From Streptomyces sp. (lineage in GTDB: Bacteria; Actinomycetota; Actinomycetes; Streptomycetales; Streptomycetaceae): a DNA stretch of 64,000 nt. Shown in pieces: positions 25,046 through 33,831 of this stretch (its first letter is position 1; each line of letters opens with the position of its first letter). The translations under genes and the position numbers were made by a program. The stretch is from NCBI RefSeq assembly GCF_019510245.1, contig NZ_JAEKKT010000134.1:1-64000 (forward strand). Reading direction: 5' to 3'. The notes under the pieces were generated by a model, which was not told the origin of the DNA, ran no database searches, and saw only the letters and a program-made list of their open reading frames with translations.

Positions 25046-27613
25046 TCACTCGTGCGCGATGGCGGCCAGCACATTCATCCGCGATGCGCGCAGCGCCGGC
25101 AGCAGCGCGGCCACGACCCCGACGACCGCCGAGCCGATCACCACCGCGACGATCGTGCCCCACGGGATGGCCAGCGCCTTCATGCCCTGCAGCGCCAGCA
25201 CCTGCTGTGTGCACACGCCCCACACGAGCCCGAGCGCGAGGCCCAGCACCGCGCCGAACACCGCGATCACCACCGACTCCAGCCGGATCATCCGGCGCAA
25301 CTGCCGCCGGGCCAGTCCGATCGCGCGCAGCAGCCCGATCTCCCGGGTGCGTTCCACGACCGACAGGGCGAGGGTGTTGACCACGCCGAGCACCGCGATG
25401 ACGATCGCCAGCCCGAGCAGCGCGTACACCAGGTAGAGCAGGACCGCGATCTGGTCGTGGACCAGCTTCTTGTAGTCGGCCTGGTCACGCACCTGTACCT
25501 GCGGATACGGCGTCAGCGTCCGCTCCAGCCGGGAGCGCAGTTGATCGGCGCTGGTGCCCGGGGCCCGGTTGACGTACAACGCCGAGTCCTGGCCGCCGGG
25601 GACGTACTTCTCCACGGTGGCGATGCCGAAGAACAACCCGCCCTGGGTGCCGAATCCGCCACTGCTGCCCTGGTTGGTGAGGGCGCCCACCTTCAGCTCG
25701 GCGGTCCTGCCGCCCTGGAACTCGACCGGCAGCACGGTGCCGAGGCGGACCTTGTGGTCCTCCGCGAAGTTGACGTCCATCCCGAGGCTGCCGTCGGCCA
25801 GCGCGGCCGCGGTGTCGCCGCCCCGGTAGACGACGTGGGCGACCTCGTCGACCTGCGGGTCGTACCCCGCGGCGGTCGTGGTGACCCGCTTGCCGTCCGG
25901 CAGCCGTACCGCCACCGGCGCGAACCGCTGTCGTACGACCAGCCCCACGCCCTCGGTGCCGCGGACCTTGTCGGTGATCTCCTGGGTGAACGGCAGGAAG
26001 TTGCCGTTCTGGACGACGAAGTCGGCGCCGAGCGTCCTGTCGATCTGCTGGTCGAAGGACTTGGACATGGAGGCGCTGGCCACCGACATCCCGCCGACCA
26101 GGGCGAGCCCGACCATGAGCGCGGCGGCGGTGGCGCCGGTACGGCGCGGGTTGCGCAGGGCGTTGCGCTGGCTCATCCGGCCGACCGAGCCGAACAGGGC
26201 GGGGAAGGCCGCGCCGAGGACCCGGATGACGGGCCGGACGAGCAGCGGGCCCGCGATGACGGTCGCGATCAGGGTCAGGATCACCCCGAGGCCCAGCAGC
26301 GAGGCCGCCGACGCCGTTCTGGCCGCGGTCGCGCACCCCACCAGGGCCGCGACCCCGAGCGCCCCGACGGCCGAGCCGATGATCGCCCGCACCCTGAGCG
26401 GCTTGCCCACACCGGCGATGTCGGCGTCCGCGAGCGCCGCGATCGGCGACACGGCGGCCGCGCGCCGGGCGGGCAGGTACGCGGCGACGAACGTGACGCC
26501 GACACCCACGAGGTACGCCGCGACCGGCGTTCCCCAGCCGATGACCATCTCGGCGGCCTTGAGGTGCATGCCGAAGGCGCTCATCAGCCCGATCAGCCCG
26601 AACGCCAGCCCGATCCCGGCGCCCAGGCCCAGCGTGGAGCCGACCAGCCCGAGCAGCACCGCCTCGGTGAGCACGGACCGCCGTATCTGCCGCCGGTCGG
26701 CACCCAACGCGCGCAGCAGGCCCAGTTCGCGGGTGCGCTGGGCGACGAGCATGGAGAAGGTGTTGACGATCAGGAAGATGCCGACCAGGGTCGCGATGCC
26801 CGCGAACCCCAGCATCACGTACTTGATGACGTCGAGGAAGCCGCCGAGGTCGGCGGCAGAGGACTTCGCCTGCTCGTCGGCGGTCTTCAGGTCGTACCTG
26901 CCGGTCCCGATCACCGCGCCGATCCGGCTCTTGACCCGGGCGTCCGGCACCCCCCGTGCCGCGTCCACCGAGATGCTGGTGGCCCGGCCGGGGGCGCCCA
27001 GCAGTTCCCTGGCGGCGACCGAAGGATCGAGGAAGACCAGGGCCGCGCCCGGGTTGGTGGTGGTGAAGGTGGCGATGCCGACGACCTCGACCTCGAAGGT
27101 GCCGGGCTGGGCCTGAACGGTGAGCGTGTCGCCGATGCGCACGTGCTTCCCGGCGGCGGTGTCCGCGTCGAGGAGGGCCTGGCCGGCGCCCCGCGGGGCG
27201 TGTCCCGAGGTCAGCTTCAGGGGGCTGCGGCGGGTGAGGTACCAGTCCGTGGCGATGGTCGGGGCGCCGGTGGTCGGGCCGACCGACTTGTTGTGGCTGT
27301 CGACCACCACGACGTTCTGGACGGACACGTCCGCATGGGTCGCCGCGACCCCGTCGACCTTGGCGATCTCGCCCGCCAGCGCGGCCGGCACGGTCTGGAC
27401 GGCACCGGTCGGCACAGGCGACTTCAGGTCCGCCTTCGGTTCGACGGTCACATCGGCGGAGGTGGAGGCGAACAGCCGGTCGAACGTGCGGGTGACGGTG
27501 TCGGAGAAGATCAGGCTGCCCGCGACGAACGCCACGGACAGGACGATGGCCAGCGCGGACAGCAGCAGCCGTCCCTTGTGCGCGAGGAAGCTGCGCAGGG
27601 TCGCCTTGAGCAC
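25046..27613 (-). CDS. ABC transporter permease, FtsX-like, two-module
   Basis: An 855-residue membrane protein. It has an N-terminal helix, a MacB-like periplasmic domain (about 45-230), a first FtsX block of three helices (about 255-390), a second extracytoplasmic domain (about 500-720) and a second FtsX block (about 730-850). LGLLRALGADRRQIRR and IGLLRAIGLARRQLRR are the paired coupling elements that contact the ATPase. It probably exports a peptide, lipid or drug, or acts in envelope remodelling. The ATPase gene ends 4 bases upstream of this start. Confidence 0.92.
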   Translation of the reverse strand: MLKATLRSFLAHKGRLLLSALAIVLSVAFVAGSLIFSDTVTRTFDRLFASTSADVTVEPKADLKSPVPTGAVQTVPAALAGEIAKVDGVAATHADVSVQNVVVVDSHNKSVGPTTGAPTIATDWYLTRRSPLKLTSGHAPRGAGQALLDADTAAGKHVRIGDTLTVQAQPGTFEVEVVGIATFTTTNPGAALVFLDPSVAARELLGAPGRATSISVDAARGVPDARVKSRIGAVIGTGRYDLKTADEQAKSSAADLGGFLDVIKYVMLGFAGIATLVGIFLIVNTFSMLVAQRTRELGLLRALGADRRQIRRSVLTEAVLLGLVGSTLGLGAGIGLAFGLIGLMSAFGMHLKAAEMVIGWGTPVAAYLVGVGVTFVAAYLPARRAAAVSPIAALADADIAGVGKPLRVRAIIGSAVGALGVAALVGCATAARTASAASLLGLGVILTLIATVIAGPLLVRPVIRVLGAAFPALFGSVGRMSQRNALRNPRRTGATAAALMVGLALVGGMSVASASMSKSFDQQIDRTLGADFVVQNGNFLPFTQEITDKVRGTEGVGLVVRQRFAPVAVRLPDGKRVTTTAAGYDPQVDEVAHVVYRGGDTAAALADGSLGMDVNFAEDHKVRLGTVLPVEFQGGRTAELKVGALTNQGSSGGFGTQGGLFFGIATVEKYVPGGQDSALYVNRAPGTSADQLRSRLERTLTPYPQVQVRDQADYKKLVHDQIAVLLYLVYALLGLAIVIAVLGVVNTLALSVVERTREIGLLRAIGLARRQLRRMIRLESVVIAVFGAVLGLALGLVWGVCTQQVLALQGMKALAIPWGTIVAVVIGSAVVGVVAALLPALRASRMNVLAAIAHE

Positions 27614-27617
27614 CGGG

Positions 27618-28427
27618 TCAGTCCTCCCCGGGCCCGGAGGACCCGCGTCCCACGTCGAACCTCTTCATCCGTTCGAGCACGGCGTCCGCCGTCGGCCCCT
27701 CCATCCGGTCCACGATCCGGCCGTCCGCGAGGAAGAGCACCAGGTCGGAGTGGGCGGCGGCGCCCGGGTCGTGGGTGACCATGACGACCGTCTGTCCGAG
27801 CTGGTCCACCGCCTGCCGCAGAAAGCCCAGCACCTCGAGACCCGCCCGGGAGTCCAGGTTCCCGGTCGGCTCGTCGGCGAAGATCAGTTCCGGTCGGGAG
27901 GCCAGCGCCCGCGCGCAGGCCACGCGCTGCTGCTGGCCGCCGGAGAGCTGGGCGGGCCGGTGCCTGAGCCGGTCCCGCAGCCCGAGCGTGTCGATCACCT
28001 CGTCCAGCCACTTCCCGTCGGGCTTCCTGCCCGCGATGTCCATGGGCAGAGTGATGTTCTCGGCCGCGCTGAGCGTCGGGATCAGGTTGAACGACTGGAA
28101 CATGAACCCGATCCGGTCCCGGCGCAGCCGGGTCAGCTCGCGCTCCCTGAGGCCCGTTATCTCGGTGCCGCCGAGCCAGACCTGACCGGCCGACACCGTG
28201 TCCAGCCCCGCCAGGCAGTGCATCAGCGTGGACTTGCCGGAGCCCGACGGCCCCATGACCGCGGTGAAGCGGCCGCGCGCGATGTCCACGTCCACCGAGT
28301 CCAGTGCGAGCACCGCCGTCTCGCCCGCGCCGTACGCCTTGGTCAGTCCGCGGGCCCGGGCCGCGACCCCGTCGGCGGCGGGCGCCTCCGTAGCTGCTGT
28401 GGACAAGACTGCCTCCCCGTTTCGCAC
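27618..28427 (-). CDS. ABC transporter ATP-binding protein
   Basis: A 269-residue MacB/LolD-class ATPase. Walker A is GPSGSGKST, signature LSGGQQQR, Walker B FADEPTGNLD, switch His in VMVTHDPGAA. It powers the FtsX-type permease encoded immediately downstream. Start at 28427 or a few codons inside; the upstream 130 bases form the divergent promoter region with the RHH antitoxin gene. Confidence 0.93.
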   Translation of the reverse strand: MRNGEAVLSTAATEAPAADGVAARARGLTKAYGAGETAVLALDSVDVDIARGRFTAVMGPSGSGKSTLMHCLAGLDTVSAGQVWLGGTEITGLRERELTRLRRDRIGFMFQSFNLIPTLSAAENITLPMDIAGRKPDGKWLDEVIDTLGLRDRLRHRPAQLSGGQQQRVACARALASRPELIFADEPTGNLDSRAGLEVLGFLRQAVDQLGQTVVMVTHDPGAAAHSDLVLFLADGRIVDRMEGPTADAVLERMKRFDVGRGSSGPGED

Positions 28428-28531
28428 GACGGTCGTCCGACTTCTCTGTCCGGCCTCTTTGTCCGGGTCGAGCGTAGTGTGACCCGTCCCACAGCCGGTA
28501 TCACTTTTCGATTCCGATGCGCGCTGGCATT

Positions 28532-28551
28532 GCTAGCGAATCCGCGCTAGC
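28532..28551. promoter_or_regulatory. Inverted repeat abutting the antitoxin start
   Basis: GCTAGCG (28532-28538) and CGCTAGC (28545-28551) form a perfect 7-bp inverted repeat with a 6-base spacer, only 8 bases before the antitoxin ATG. A related GCGCTGGC half lies at 28520-28527. Ribbon-helix-helix antitoxins commonly autoregulate through such sites. TAGCTT within the right arm is a plausible -10 box for a leaderless transcript. Confidence 0.5.
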
Positions 28552-28559
28552 TTCGAAAC

Positions 28560-28811
28560 ATGGCGAAGACCCAGCTGAACGTGCGAGTGGACGAGGGTAC
28601 CGCCAAGGCGGCCCGCGAACGCGCTCTCGCGCGCGGTGTGAGCGTCAACCGCTACATAGAGGAACTGGTCATGCAGGACACGGGTGAGGCCGGCCGTACG
28701 TTCGTCGAGGCCGCCGCCGATTTCATGAAGCAGTACGAGTCCGTCTTCGCCGAGGAGTTCGGCGAGCCGCAGGCTACCGACACGTCTGACAAGACCGAAG
28801 GCCGTCACTGA
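28560..28811 (+). CDS. Ribbon-helix-helix antitoxin
   Basis: An 83-residue protein whose first 45 residues read as a ribbon-helix-helix domain: a strand TQLNVRVDEGTAKA, then two helices with GVSVNRYIEELV. The acidic, flexible C-terminal half is what antitoxins use to bind their toxin. No Shine-Dalgarno sequence precedes the ATG, so translation may be leaderless. It is followed after four bases by the Fic-like toxin gene and preceded by a palindrome suited to autoregulation. Confidence 0.8.
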   Translation: MAKTQLNVRVDEGTAKAARERALARGVSVNRYIEELVMQDTGEAGRTFVEAAADFMKQYESVFAEEFGEPQATDTSDKTEGRH

Positions 28812-28815
28812 TCCC

Positions 28816-29190
28816 TTGAGCGACCTGACGATCGACCTCGCCTGGCTCCTCATGCTCGCCGAACAGAAGACCCCCGGTGACCCGCAGGTCACCGACTGGG
28901 GCGCGCTGATCGCCGCCGTCGCCAGGCACCGGGCCGAGATATTCGACGTCCCCGTCTACGACACCCCGCAGGCCCGCGCCGCCGCCCTGCTCCAGCTGCT
29001 GATCCACGTCCCGGCCCTGGAGCGCTCGAACGCCCTGTTCGCGTCCTCGGTCGCCTACGCCTACCTGGTCGCCAGCGGCCTCAAGGTCGTCACCTCGCCC
29101 GAGCAGGTCCGCGACCTGGCCCGGCTGGTGAAGAACGGCGAGGCGAGCGTCGCCGACATCGCCCAGGAGCTGCGCCGCTGGAGCCTGTGA
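28816..29190 (+). CDS. Fic/Doc-like toxin component with degenerate Fic motif
   Basis: A 124-residue protein resembling the Streptomyces fic-family toxin group as I know it. The central segment HVPALERSNALFASSVAYAYL sits where Doc has H-x-F-x-x-x-N-K-R, keeping the His and Asn but not the full motif. A TTG start at 28816, four bases after the antitoxin stop, is implied because no other start precedes the conserved N-terminus. Doc toxins phosphorylate EF-Tu and Fic enzymes AMPylate targets; with this motif neither activity can be assumed. Its end is 22 bases from the convergent methyltransferase gene. Confidence 0.7.
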   Translation: MSDLTIDLAWLLMLAEQKTPGDPQVTDWGALIAAVARHRAEIFDVPVYDTPQARAAALLQLLIHVPALERSNALFASSVAYAYLVASGLKVVTSPEQVRDLARLVKNGEASVADIAQELRRWSL

Positions 29191-29211
29191 GCTCTCCCGC
29201 GGAGCCTGGGA

Positions 29212-29895
29212 TCAGTCCTCCCGGGGTTTGCGGGCGACGCCCAGCGCGCAGTACGAGGACGGCAGCCGCGGGCCGCTCTCCGGCAGGAACACCCGGCGGT
29301 AGGGGCCGAGTTCGAACCCGGCCGCGCGCAGTTCGGCGACCGGCTCCCGGGACAGATGGCAGCCGCCGCTCAGCAGCGGCCACACCGTCCGGTCCAGCGC
29401 CCGCTGGGTGAGCCGCATCGCCGGGCCACCCCCCGCGCCGTGCTCGAAGAACCGCAGCTCACCGCCCGGCCGCAGCACCCGCCGTACCTCCGCGAGCGCC
29501 CGCCGCACATCCCGGACACTGCACAGCACCAGCGAGAACACCGCCGCGTCGAAGGCCTCGCTCTTCACCGGCAGCGCCTCCGCCACGCCCGGCACCACGT
29601 CCACCGGGACGTCGGCGCGCACGGCGGCCTCCGCCGCCAACTGCCGCAGGGTGCGCTCCGGTTCGATCGCCACGACCTCAGCGACCGAACCGGGGTACCG
29701 GGCGAAGTTGAGCCCGTTGCCCGCGCCGACCTCGATCACCCGCCCGGACAGTCCGAAGAGCAGCCGCTCCCGGATCGCGGCCACGCCGAGACCGGTCTCG
29801 GCGGTGACGCTGCAGCGGGCGTAGAAACGCGCGAACAGCGGGTGGTGGACGGGATCCCGCACCGGTGTCCCGGCGCCGGCGGACATCAGCCGCAT
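29212..29895 (-). CDS. Class I SAM-dependent methyltransferase
   Basis: A 227-residue methyltransferase (Methyltransf_11 type). Motif I is VIEVGAGNGLNFARYP and the following acidic motif is VAIEPERTLRQLA; LRPGGELRFFEHG is the post-II region. The ATG at 29895 is preceded by GGGAGG. The upstream open frame of 20 codons has no support. Substrate unknown; the layout matches enzymes that act on small phenolic or quinone compounds and phospholipids. Confidence 0.85.
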   Translation of the reverse strand: MRLMSAGAGTPVRDPVHHPLFARFYARCSVTAETGLGVAAIRERLLFGLSGRVIEVGAGNGLNFARYPGSVAEVVAIEPERTLRQLAAEAAVRADVPVDVVPGVAEALPVKSEAFDAAVFSLVLCSVRDVRRALAEVRRVLRPGGELRFFEHGAGGGPAMRLTQRALDRTVWPLLSGGCHLSREPVAELRAAGFELGPYRRVFLPESGPRLPSSYCALGVARKPRED

Positions 29896-29974
29896 GACGG
29901 ACCTCCCGACGGAAGCAGGTCTACGGTGATTGTCCCCCGTCGCGGCCCGTCGCACCCCCGCTGCCGCGGACGGC

Positions 29975-30661
29975 TCAGCCGATGAAGTCGCGCACCTGCT
30001 CGTAGACGCCGTGGTCGTTGTTCATGTCGGTGTGCGAGATGCAGCCGACGTCGACGTTGGTCGCCCCGCTCAGCTCCGCCGAGGTGTCCGGGTCGATCGC
30101 CGCGTCGCAGTCCGACCAGTACGCCGCGTACGAGACGCTGCCGGGCGTCTCGTCACCGGAGTTCAGGGCGGTCAGGAACGAGCTGCCCGTCGTCATCTCC
30201 TTGCAGGAGGTGTACAGCCACCCGCACAGCGAGGCGACGCTGGTTCCGTGGTTCACCCCGGCGACCGACACGAAGTGGTCCACGTACGAGGTACCGCCGA
30301 GGTTCTTCAGGTAGTAGCGGCTGTTGAGCGCACCCATGGAGTGCACCACCAGGTCGACCTTCGAGGCACCGGTCTTGGAGAGGACGGACTGGATGTACGT
30401 CGACAGCGTCGAAGCCGTGGTGACGTTCGACTTCGTCCAGTCGTACGAGATCGCGTACAGCTCGGAGGACGAGTAGCCGTCCGCCTCGAAGTCCGCGATC
30501 CAGTCGTTCCAGCTGCTGGAGTCGCTGCTGAGACCGTGCACGAACACGATCGGGTCGTGGCTCGCCGCCTGCGCGGTGCCGGTGGTCAGGGGGAGGGACA
30601 GAAGGAGCGAACCGGCTATCGCCGACAGAGCGGTTGCGATGCGACGCTTGGCGCGTTGCAT
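29975..30661 (-). CDS. Secreted lipase/esterase (Lipase_2-like)
   Basis: A 228-residue secreted alpha/beta hydrolase. Residues 1-32 are a signal peptide (basic start, hydrophobic core, cleavage likely at AQA-A-S). The mature enzyme begins [12 protein letters not shown] (oxyanion loop), carries the nucleophile in [14 protein letters not shown], and the catalytic His probably in [15 protein letters not shown]. Four to five cysteines fit disulfide bonding. It should hydrolyse short- to mid-chain acylglycerols outside the cell. AGGAGGC precedes the start. Divergent from the LuxR gene at 30778. Confidence 0.88.
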   Translation of the reverse strand: MQRAKRRIATALSAIAGSLLLSLPLTTGTAQAASHDPIVFVHGLSSDSSSWNDWIADFEADGYSSSELYAISYDWTKSNVTTASTLSTYIQSVLSKTGASKVDLVVHSMGALNSRYYLKNLGGTSYVDHFVSVAGVNHGTSVASLCGWLYTSCKEMTTGSSFLTALNSGDETPGSVSYAAYWSDCDAAIDPDTSAELSGATNVDVGCISHTDMNNDHGVYEQVRDFIG

Positions 30662-30777
30662 GATGCCTCCTGAAACGGGTGGGGTTGTTCAGGAGTGTCA
30701 GGACGGGTCTACGCGCGCCGCATCGGTGAAGTCGCCAGTCTTTACGAATCAACTAACTCGCCAGTAACGTCTTTGGT

Positions 30778-32952
30778 GTGGTGATACCGGTGAACCCCCC
30801 ACACCTTGACCGCACTTCGCCACCGCAGCCGACCGACGCGGGGCCATGCCCGGCTTCGGCGCTCCCCGAGGGCGTCCGCGTCCGGGTGACACGAGTCGTA
30901 TACGAGGACCAGCGCGCCGTGGCCGAACTCGTGCCGCGCCTCACCGAACGGCAGGCCGCCGGCGCCGACCCGCTGCCGGTCGAACCGGCCGAACTGGCAC
31001 CGGGGTTGCTCCACACCCTGCGCCGGGAGATCCGCGCCCTGCCCGACGAGACCCGGCTGCTGTTGCTGCTCGCCGCCGCCGACCAGTACCCGGTCGCCAC
31101 CCACGCCTTCCTGCGCGCGGTCACCGCCGGCCGCCTCGACACCCGCCCGCTGGAGACCGCGGAGGCGGCCGGGGTCGCCCATGCCGGTGTCGGCGGGGTG
31201 TTCTTCCGTGATCCCTGGACCCGGATCGCCGCCTACGAGACCGGCTCACCGGCCGACCGTCGCGCGGCCCACCTGCTGCTCGCCCGGGTGCTCGGCGGCA
31301 AGGGCGAGACGACCCGCCGCTCCTGGCACCGGGGCGCCGCCGCCCTCGGCCCGAGCGCCCGGCTCGCGGCGGAACTGCGCACGGCCGCCGACCGGGCCCG
31401 CTCCGAAGGGCGGCCCGCCCTGGCCCGTGCCCTCGCCGAACGCGCCGCCGACCTCTGCCCCGACCCGACCGAGGAGGCCCGGCTGCTCGCGCTGGCCGCC
31501 GCCGACGCCTGGCGTTGCGGAGAGCCCGACCGGGCGAGACGGCTCGCCGCCCGCACGGACGACTCCGCCCTCAACGGCCTGCTCGCCCTCAGGGCCGGCA
31601 ACGCCGCCGAGGCCTTCGACGCCCTGCTCACCGCCGCCGTCCGGCAGGAACGTTCCGCCGATGCCGTGGAACTCCTCGCCCTCGCCACCGAGGCCGCCGT
31701 CTACACCGGCGACCTCAGACGCTGCCGCGAGGCACATGTCCTCGCCCAGTGGCTGGGCCTGCCGCCATCCGGCGTCCTCGCCGCCCTCGCCTGCGCCGTC
31801 GAAGGCCGCTACGCCGACGCCCGCGCCCTGCTCAAGGGCACCGCCGGCCGCTGCGGGCCGGGCGACGACCCCGGCCTGCTGATCCACTCCGGCATCGCCG
31901 CCCTGATGCTCGGCGACCACACCCGCACCGTCACCGCCACCCTCCGGGCCGCCGCCTCCGCCCGGGCCCGCGGCATCCCGGGAACGGCCGCCCAGGCCAT
32001 GGAGTTCCGTGCCTACGCCGACTTCTGGACCGGCCGCCCCCGGGCCGCCGAGGCCGCCGCCCAGGAGGCCCTGCGCCAGGCCCAGGCCACCGGGCACGAC
32101 AACGGGGCCTGCCACCTCCAGGCCGCGCTCGCGATGTTCGCCGCCGTCACCGGTGACGAGGCGGCCTGCCGGGAGCGTGCGGCGGCCGCCCGCGCGCACG
32201 CCCTGGCCCAGGGACTGGGCCTGCCCGCGGCCCTCGCCCAGTGGGCGCTCGCCTTCCTCGACCTGGCGGGCGGCCGCTTCCCGGCGGCGGCCGCCAGGCT
32301 GCGCGCCCTCGCCGCTTTCGGGCCCGGGCACGGCCACCGGGCCATCCGGCACCTGGCCACCCCGCACTACGTCGAGGCCGCCGTCCGCACCGGCGACACC
32401 CGGGTCGCCCGCGCCGCGCACGTCGACTACGACCGCTGGGCCACCGCCGTCCGCAGCCCCGACGACCTCGCGCTCAGCGCCCGCTGCCGGGCCCTGCTCG
32501 CGCCCGGCGCCGAGGCGGTCCAGCACTACCGGGCAGCACTGGACCTGCACGCCCGGGGCACCCGGGACTTCGAACGCGCCCGCACCGAGCTGCTGTTCGG
32601 CGGTGCGCTGCGCCGGCTGCGGCAGCGCACCGAGGCCCGGGACCGGCTGCACAGCGCCCTGGAGGCCTTCGAGTCCTTCGGCGCCCCGCACTGCGCCGCC
32701 CAGGCCCGCGCCGAACTCCGCGCCCTGGGAACCCCGTTGACCGCGCACTCCGGGGCCGACCCGGCCGCGGTGCTCACGGCCCAGCAGCTGATGGTCGCCC
32801 GGATGGCCGCCGAGGGCGCCACCAACCGCGAGATAGCCGACCGGCTCAACCTCAGCCCCCGCACCATCGACCACCATCTGCGGGGCGTCTTCAGCCGGTT
32901 GGGCATCCGGTCGCGGATCGAACTGGTACGGCTGCTCGGCGAGTCGCCCTAG
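30778..32952 (+). CDS. LuxR-family regulator, LAL-like but lacking the ATPase domain
   Basis: A 724-residue protein. The C-terminal 65 residues are a LuxR helix-turn-helix (MVARMAAEGATNREIADRL, then SPRTIDHHLRGVFSRLGI). The long middle is alpha-helical TPR-like repeat as in LAL/MalT activators. The N-terminus joins at the segment normally downstream of the AAA module (LRREIRALPDETRLLLLLAA), and no Walker A or B motif is present. Full-length LALs have about 900-1,000 residues, so this is a natural or secondary truncation. Start uncertain: the GTG at 30778 has no clear ribosome site. Confidence 0.82.
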   Translation: MVIPVNPPHLDRTSPPQPTDAGPCPASALPEGVRVRVTRVVYEDQRAVAELVPRLTERQAAGADPLPVEPAELAPGLLHTLRREIRALPDETRLLLLLAAADQYPVATHAFLRAVTAGRLDTRPLETAEAAGVAHAGVGGVFFRDPWTRIAAYETGSPADRRAAHLLLARVLGGKGETTRRSWHRGAAALGPSARLAAELRTAADRARSEGRPALARALAERAADLCPDPTEEARLLALAAADAWRCGEPDRARRLAARTDDSALNGLLALRAGNAAEAFDALLTAAVRQERSADAVELLALATEAAVYTGDLRRCREAHVLAQWLGLPPSGVLAALACAVEGRYADARALLKGTAGRCGPGDDPGLLIHSGIAALMLGDHTRTVTATLRAAASARARGIPGTAAQAMEFRAYADFWTGRPRAAEAAAQEALRQAQATGHDNGACHLQAALAMFAAVTGDEAACRERAAAARAHALAQGLGLPAALAQWALAFLDLAGGRFPAAAARLRALAAFGPGHGHRAIRHLATPHYVEAAVRTGDTRVARAAHVDYDRWATAVRSPDDLALSARCRALLAPGAEAVQHYRAALDLHARGTRDFERARTELLFGGALRRLRQRTEARDRLHSALEAFESFGAPHCAAQARAELRALGTPLTAHSGADPAAVLTAQQLMVARMAAEGATNREIADRLNLSPRTIDHHLRGVFSRLGIRSRIELVRLLGESP

Positions 32953-33113
32953 GAGTGCAGGGCGTCGGTCGGGTGCGGCGCCATCGTGTTTGGTCGCGCA
33001 GTTCCCCGCGCCCCTGAAAAGAAGGGGGTGGCGACGCGCCCCTTCAGGGGCGCGGGGAACTGCGCGACCAGCCCCCACGCAGCCGCACCCGACCGACGCC
33101 CTGCACTCCTAGG
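32949..33113. terminator. Very long bidirectional inverted-repeat terminator
   Basis: The region is a nested near-perfect palindrome. Outer arms (about 32949-32981 and 33080-33113, CCTAGGAGTGCAGGGCG ... and its complement) flank inner arms TTGGTCGCGCAGTTCCCCGC / its complement, and the centre is CCCCTGAAAAGAAGGGG-like. The outer arms include the stop codon of the LuxR gene (32950-32952) and that of bioD (33109-33111). The inner hairpin type is common between convergent Streptomyces genes; the extension through both gene ends is unusual. Confidence 0.9.
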
Positions 33114-33831
33114 ACGCCTCCCGCACCCGGAACGCCTCCGCGTCCCAGGTGCCGTCCAGCCGGGCCGAGAGCCAGTTCGGCGCCGCCGCACGGAAGTCGG
33201 CGGGCGCCAGCGCCCCGGCGCCGGCGGGCAGCGCGCCCAGCAGGGGTGCCCCGGCCACCTCCGGCAGGTCGGCCACATTGCACCGCGAGGCCAGATCGGG
33301 GGAGTCCGGCCAGCTGCCGATCACCACACCCAGCAACTGAAGCTCCCGCGCCCGTAGTTCACGGGCCGTCAGCTCGGTGGTGTTCAGCGTGCCCAGCCCG
33401 GCCGACGCCACCACCAGCACCGGCGCGTTCAGCAGCCGGGCCGCGTCCGCGAGCGTGCCGCCCGTCGCGTCGAACCGGACGAGCAGGCCGCCCGCGCCCT
33501 CGACCAGCACCAGTTCGTGGTCGGTGGCCAGCTTGGCCGCGGCCTCGGCCACGTCGTGTGGCCGCACCGGGGGCAGCCCCGCCCGGCGGGCCGCCGTGCC
33601 CGGCGCCAACGGCTCGGGGAACCTGGCCACTTCGGCCGCCGCCACGGCACCCGCGAGCCGCGCGACCTCGTCGGCGTCCCCGCGCTCGTCGGGTCGTACC
33701 CCGGTCTGCGCGGCCTTCAGGACCGCCACCGAGCGGCCGGCCGCCAGCGCCGCGGCGGCGACCGCGGCCGTGGTGACCGTCTTGCCGATCTCCGTGCCCG
33801 TCCCCGTGATCACCAGGATCGGCATGCTCAT
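33109..33831 (-). CDS. bioD: Dethiobiotin synthetase
   Basis: A 240-residue ATP-dependent carboxylase closing the ureido ring of biotin (DAPA + CO2 to dethiobiotin). The N-terminal P-loop is [12 protein letters not shown], with K-A-A-Q-T-G at 35-40 and the substrate loop VEGAGGLLV. The start at 33831 overlaps the bioA stop (ATGA), with GGGAGGG just upstream. Last gene of the bioB-bioA-bioD operon, and its stop lies in the arm of the long inverted repeat. Confidence 0.95.
   Translation of the reverse strand: MSMPILVITGTGTEIGKTVTTAAVAAAALAAGRSVAVLKAAQTGVRPDERGDADEVARLAGAVAAAEVARFPEPLAPGTAARRAGLPPVRPHDVAEAAAKLATDHELVLVEGAGGLLVRFDATGGTLADAARLLNAPVLVVASAGLGTLNTTELTARELRARELQLLGVVIGSWPDSPDLASRCNVADLPEVAGAPLLGALPAGAGALAPADFRAAAPNWLSARLDGTWDAEAFRVREAS

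Noticed and set aside
24044..27778. 1,244-codon plus-strand frame
   Set aside because: Antisense to crtU tail and the ABC permease; composition (Gln/His/Arg/Gly runs) is typical of a GC-rich shadow.
31246..33078. 610-codon minus frame opposite the LuxR gene
   Set aside because: Glycine-rich shadow of the LuxR-family coding sequence.
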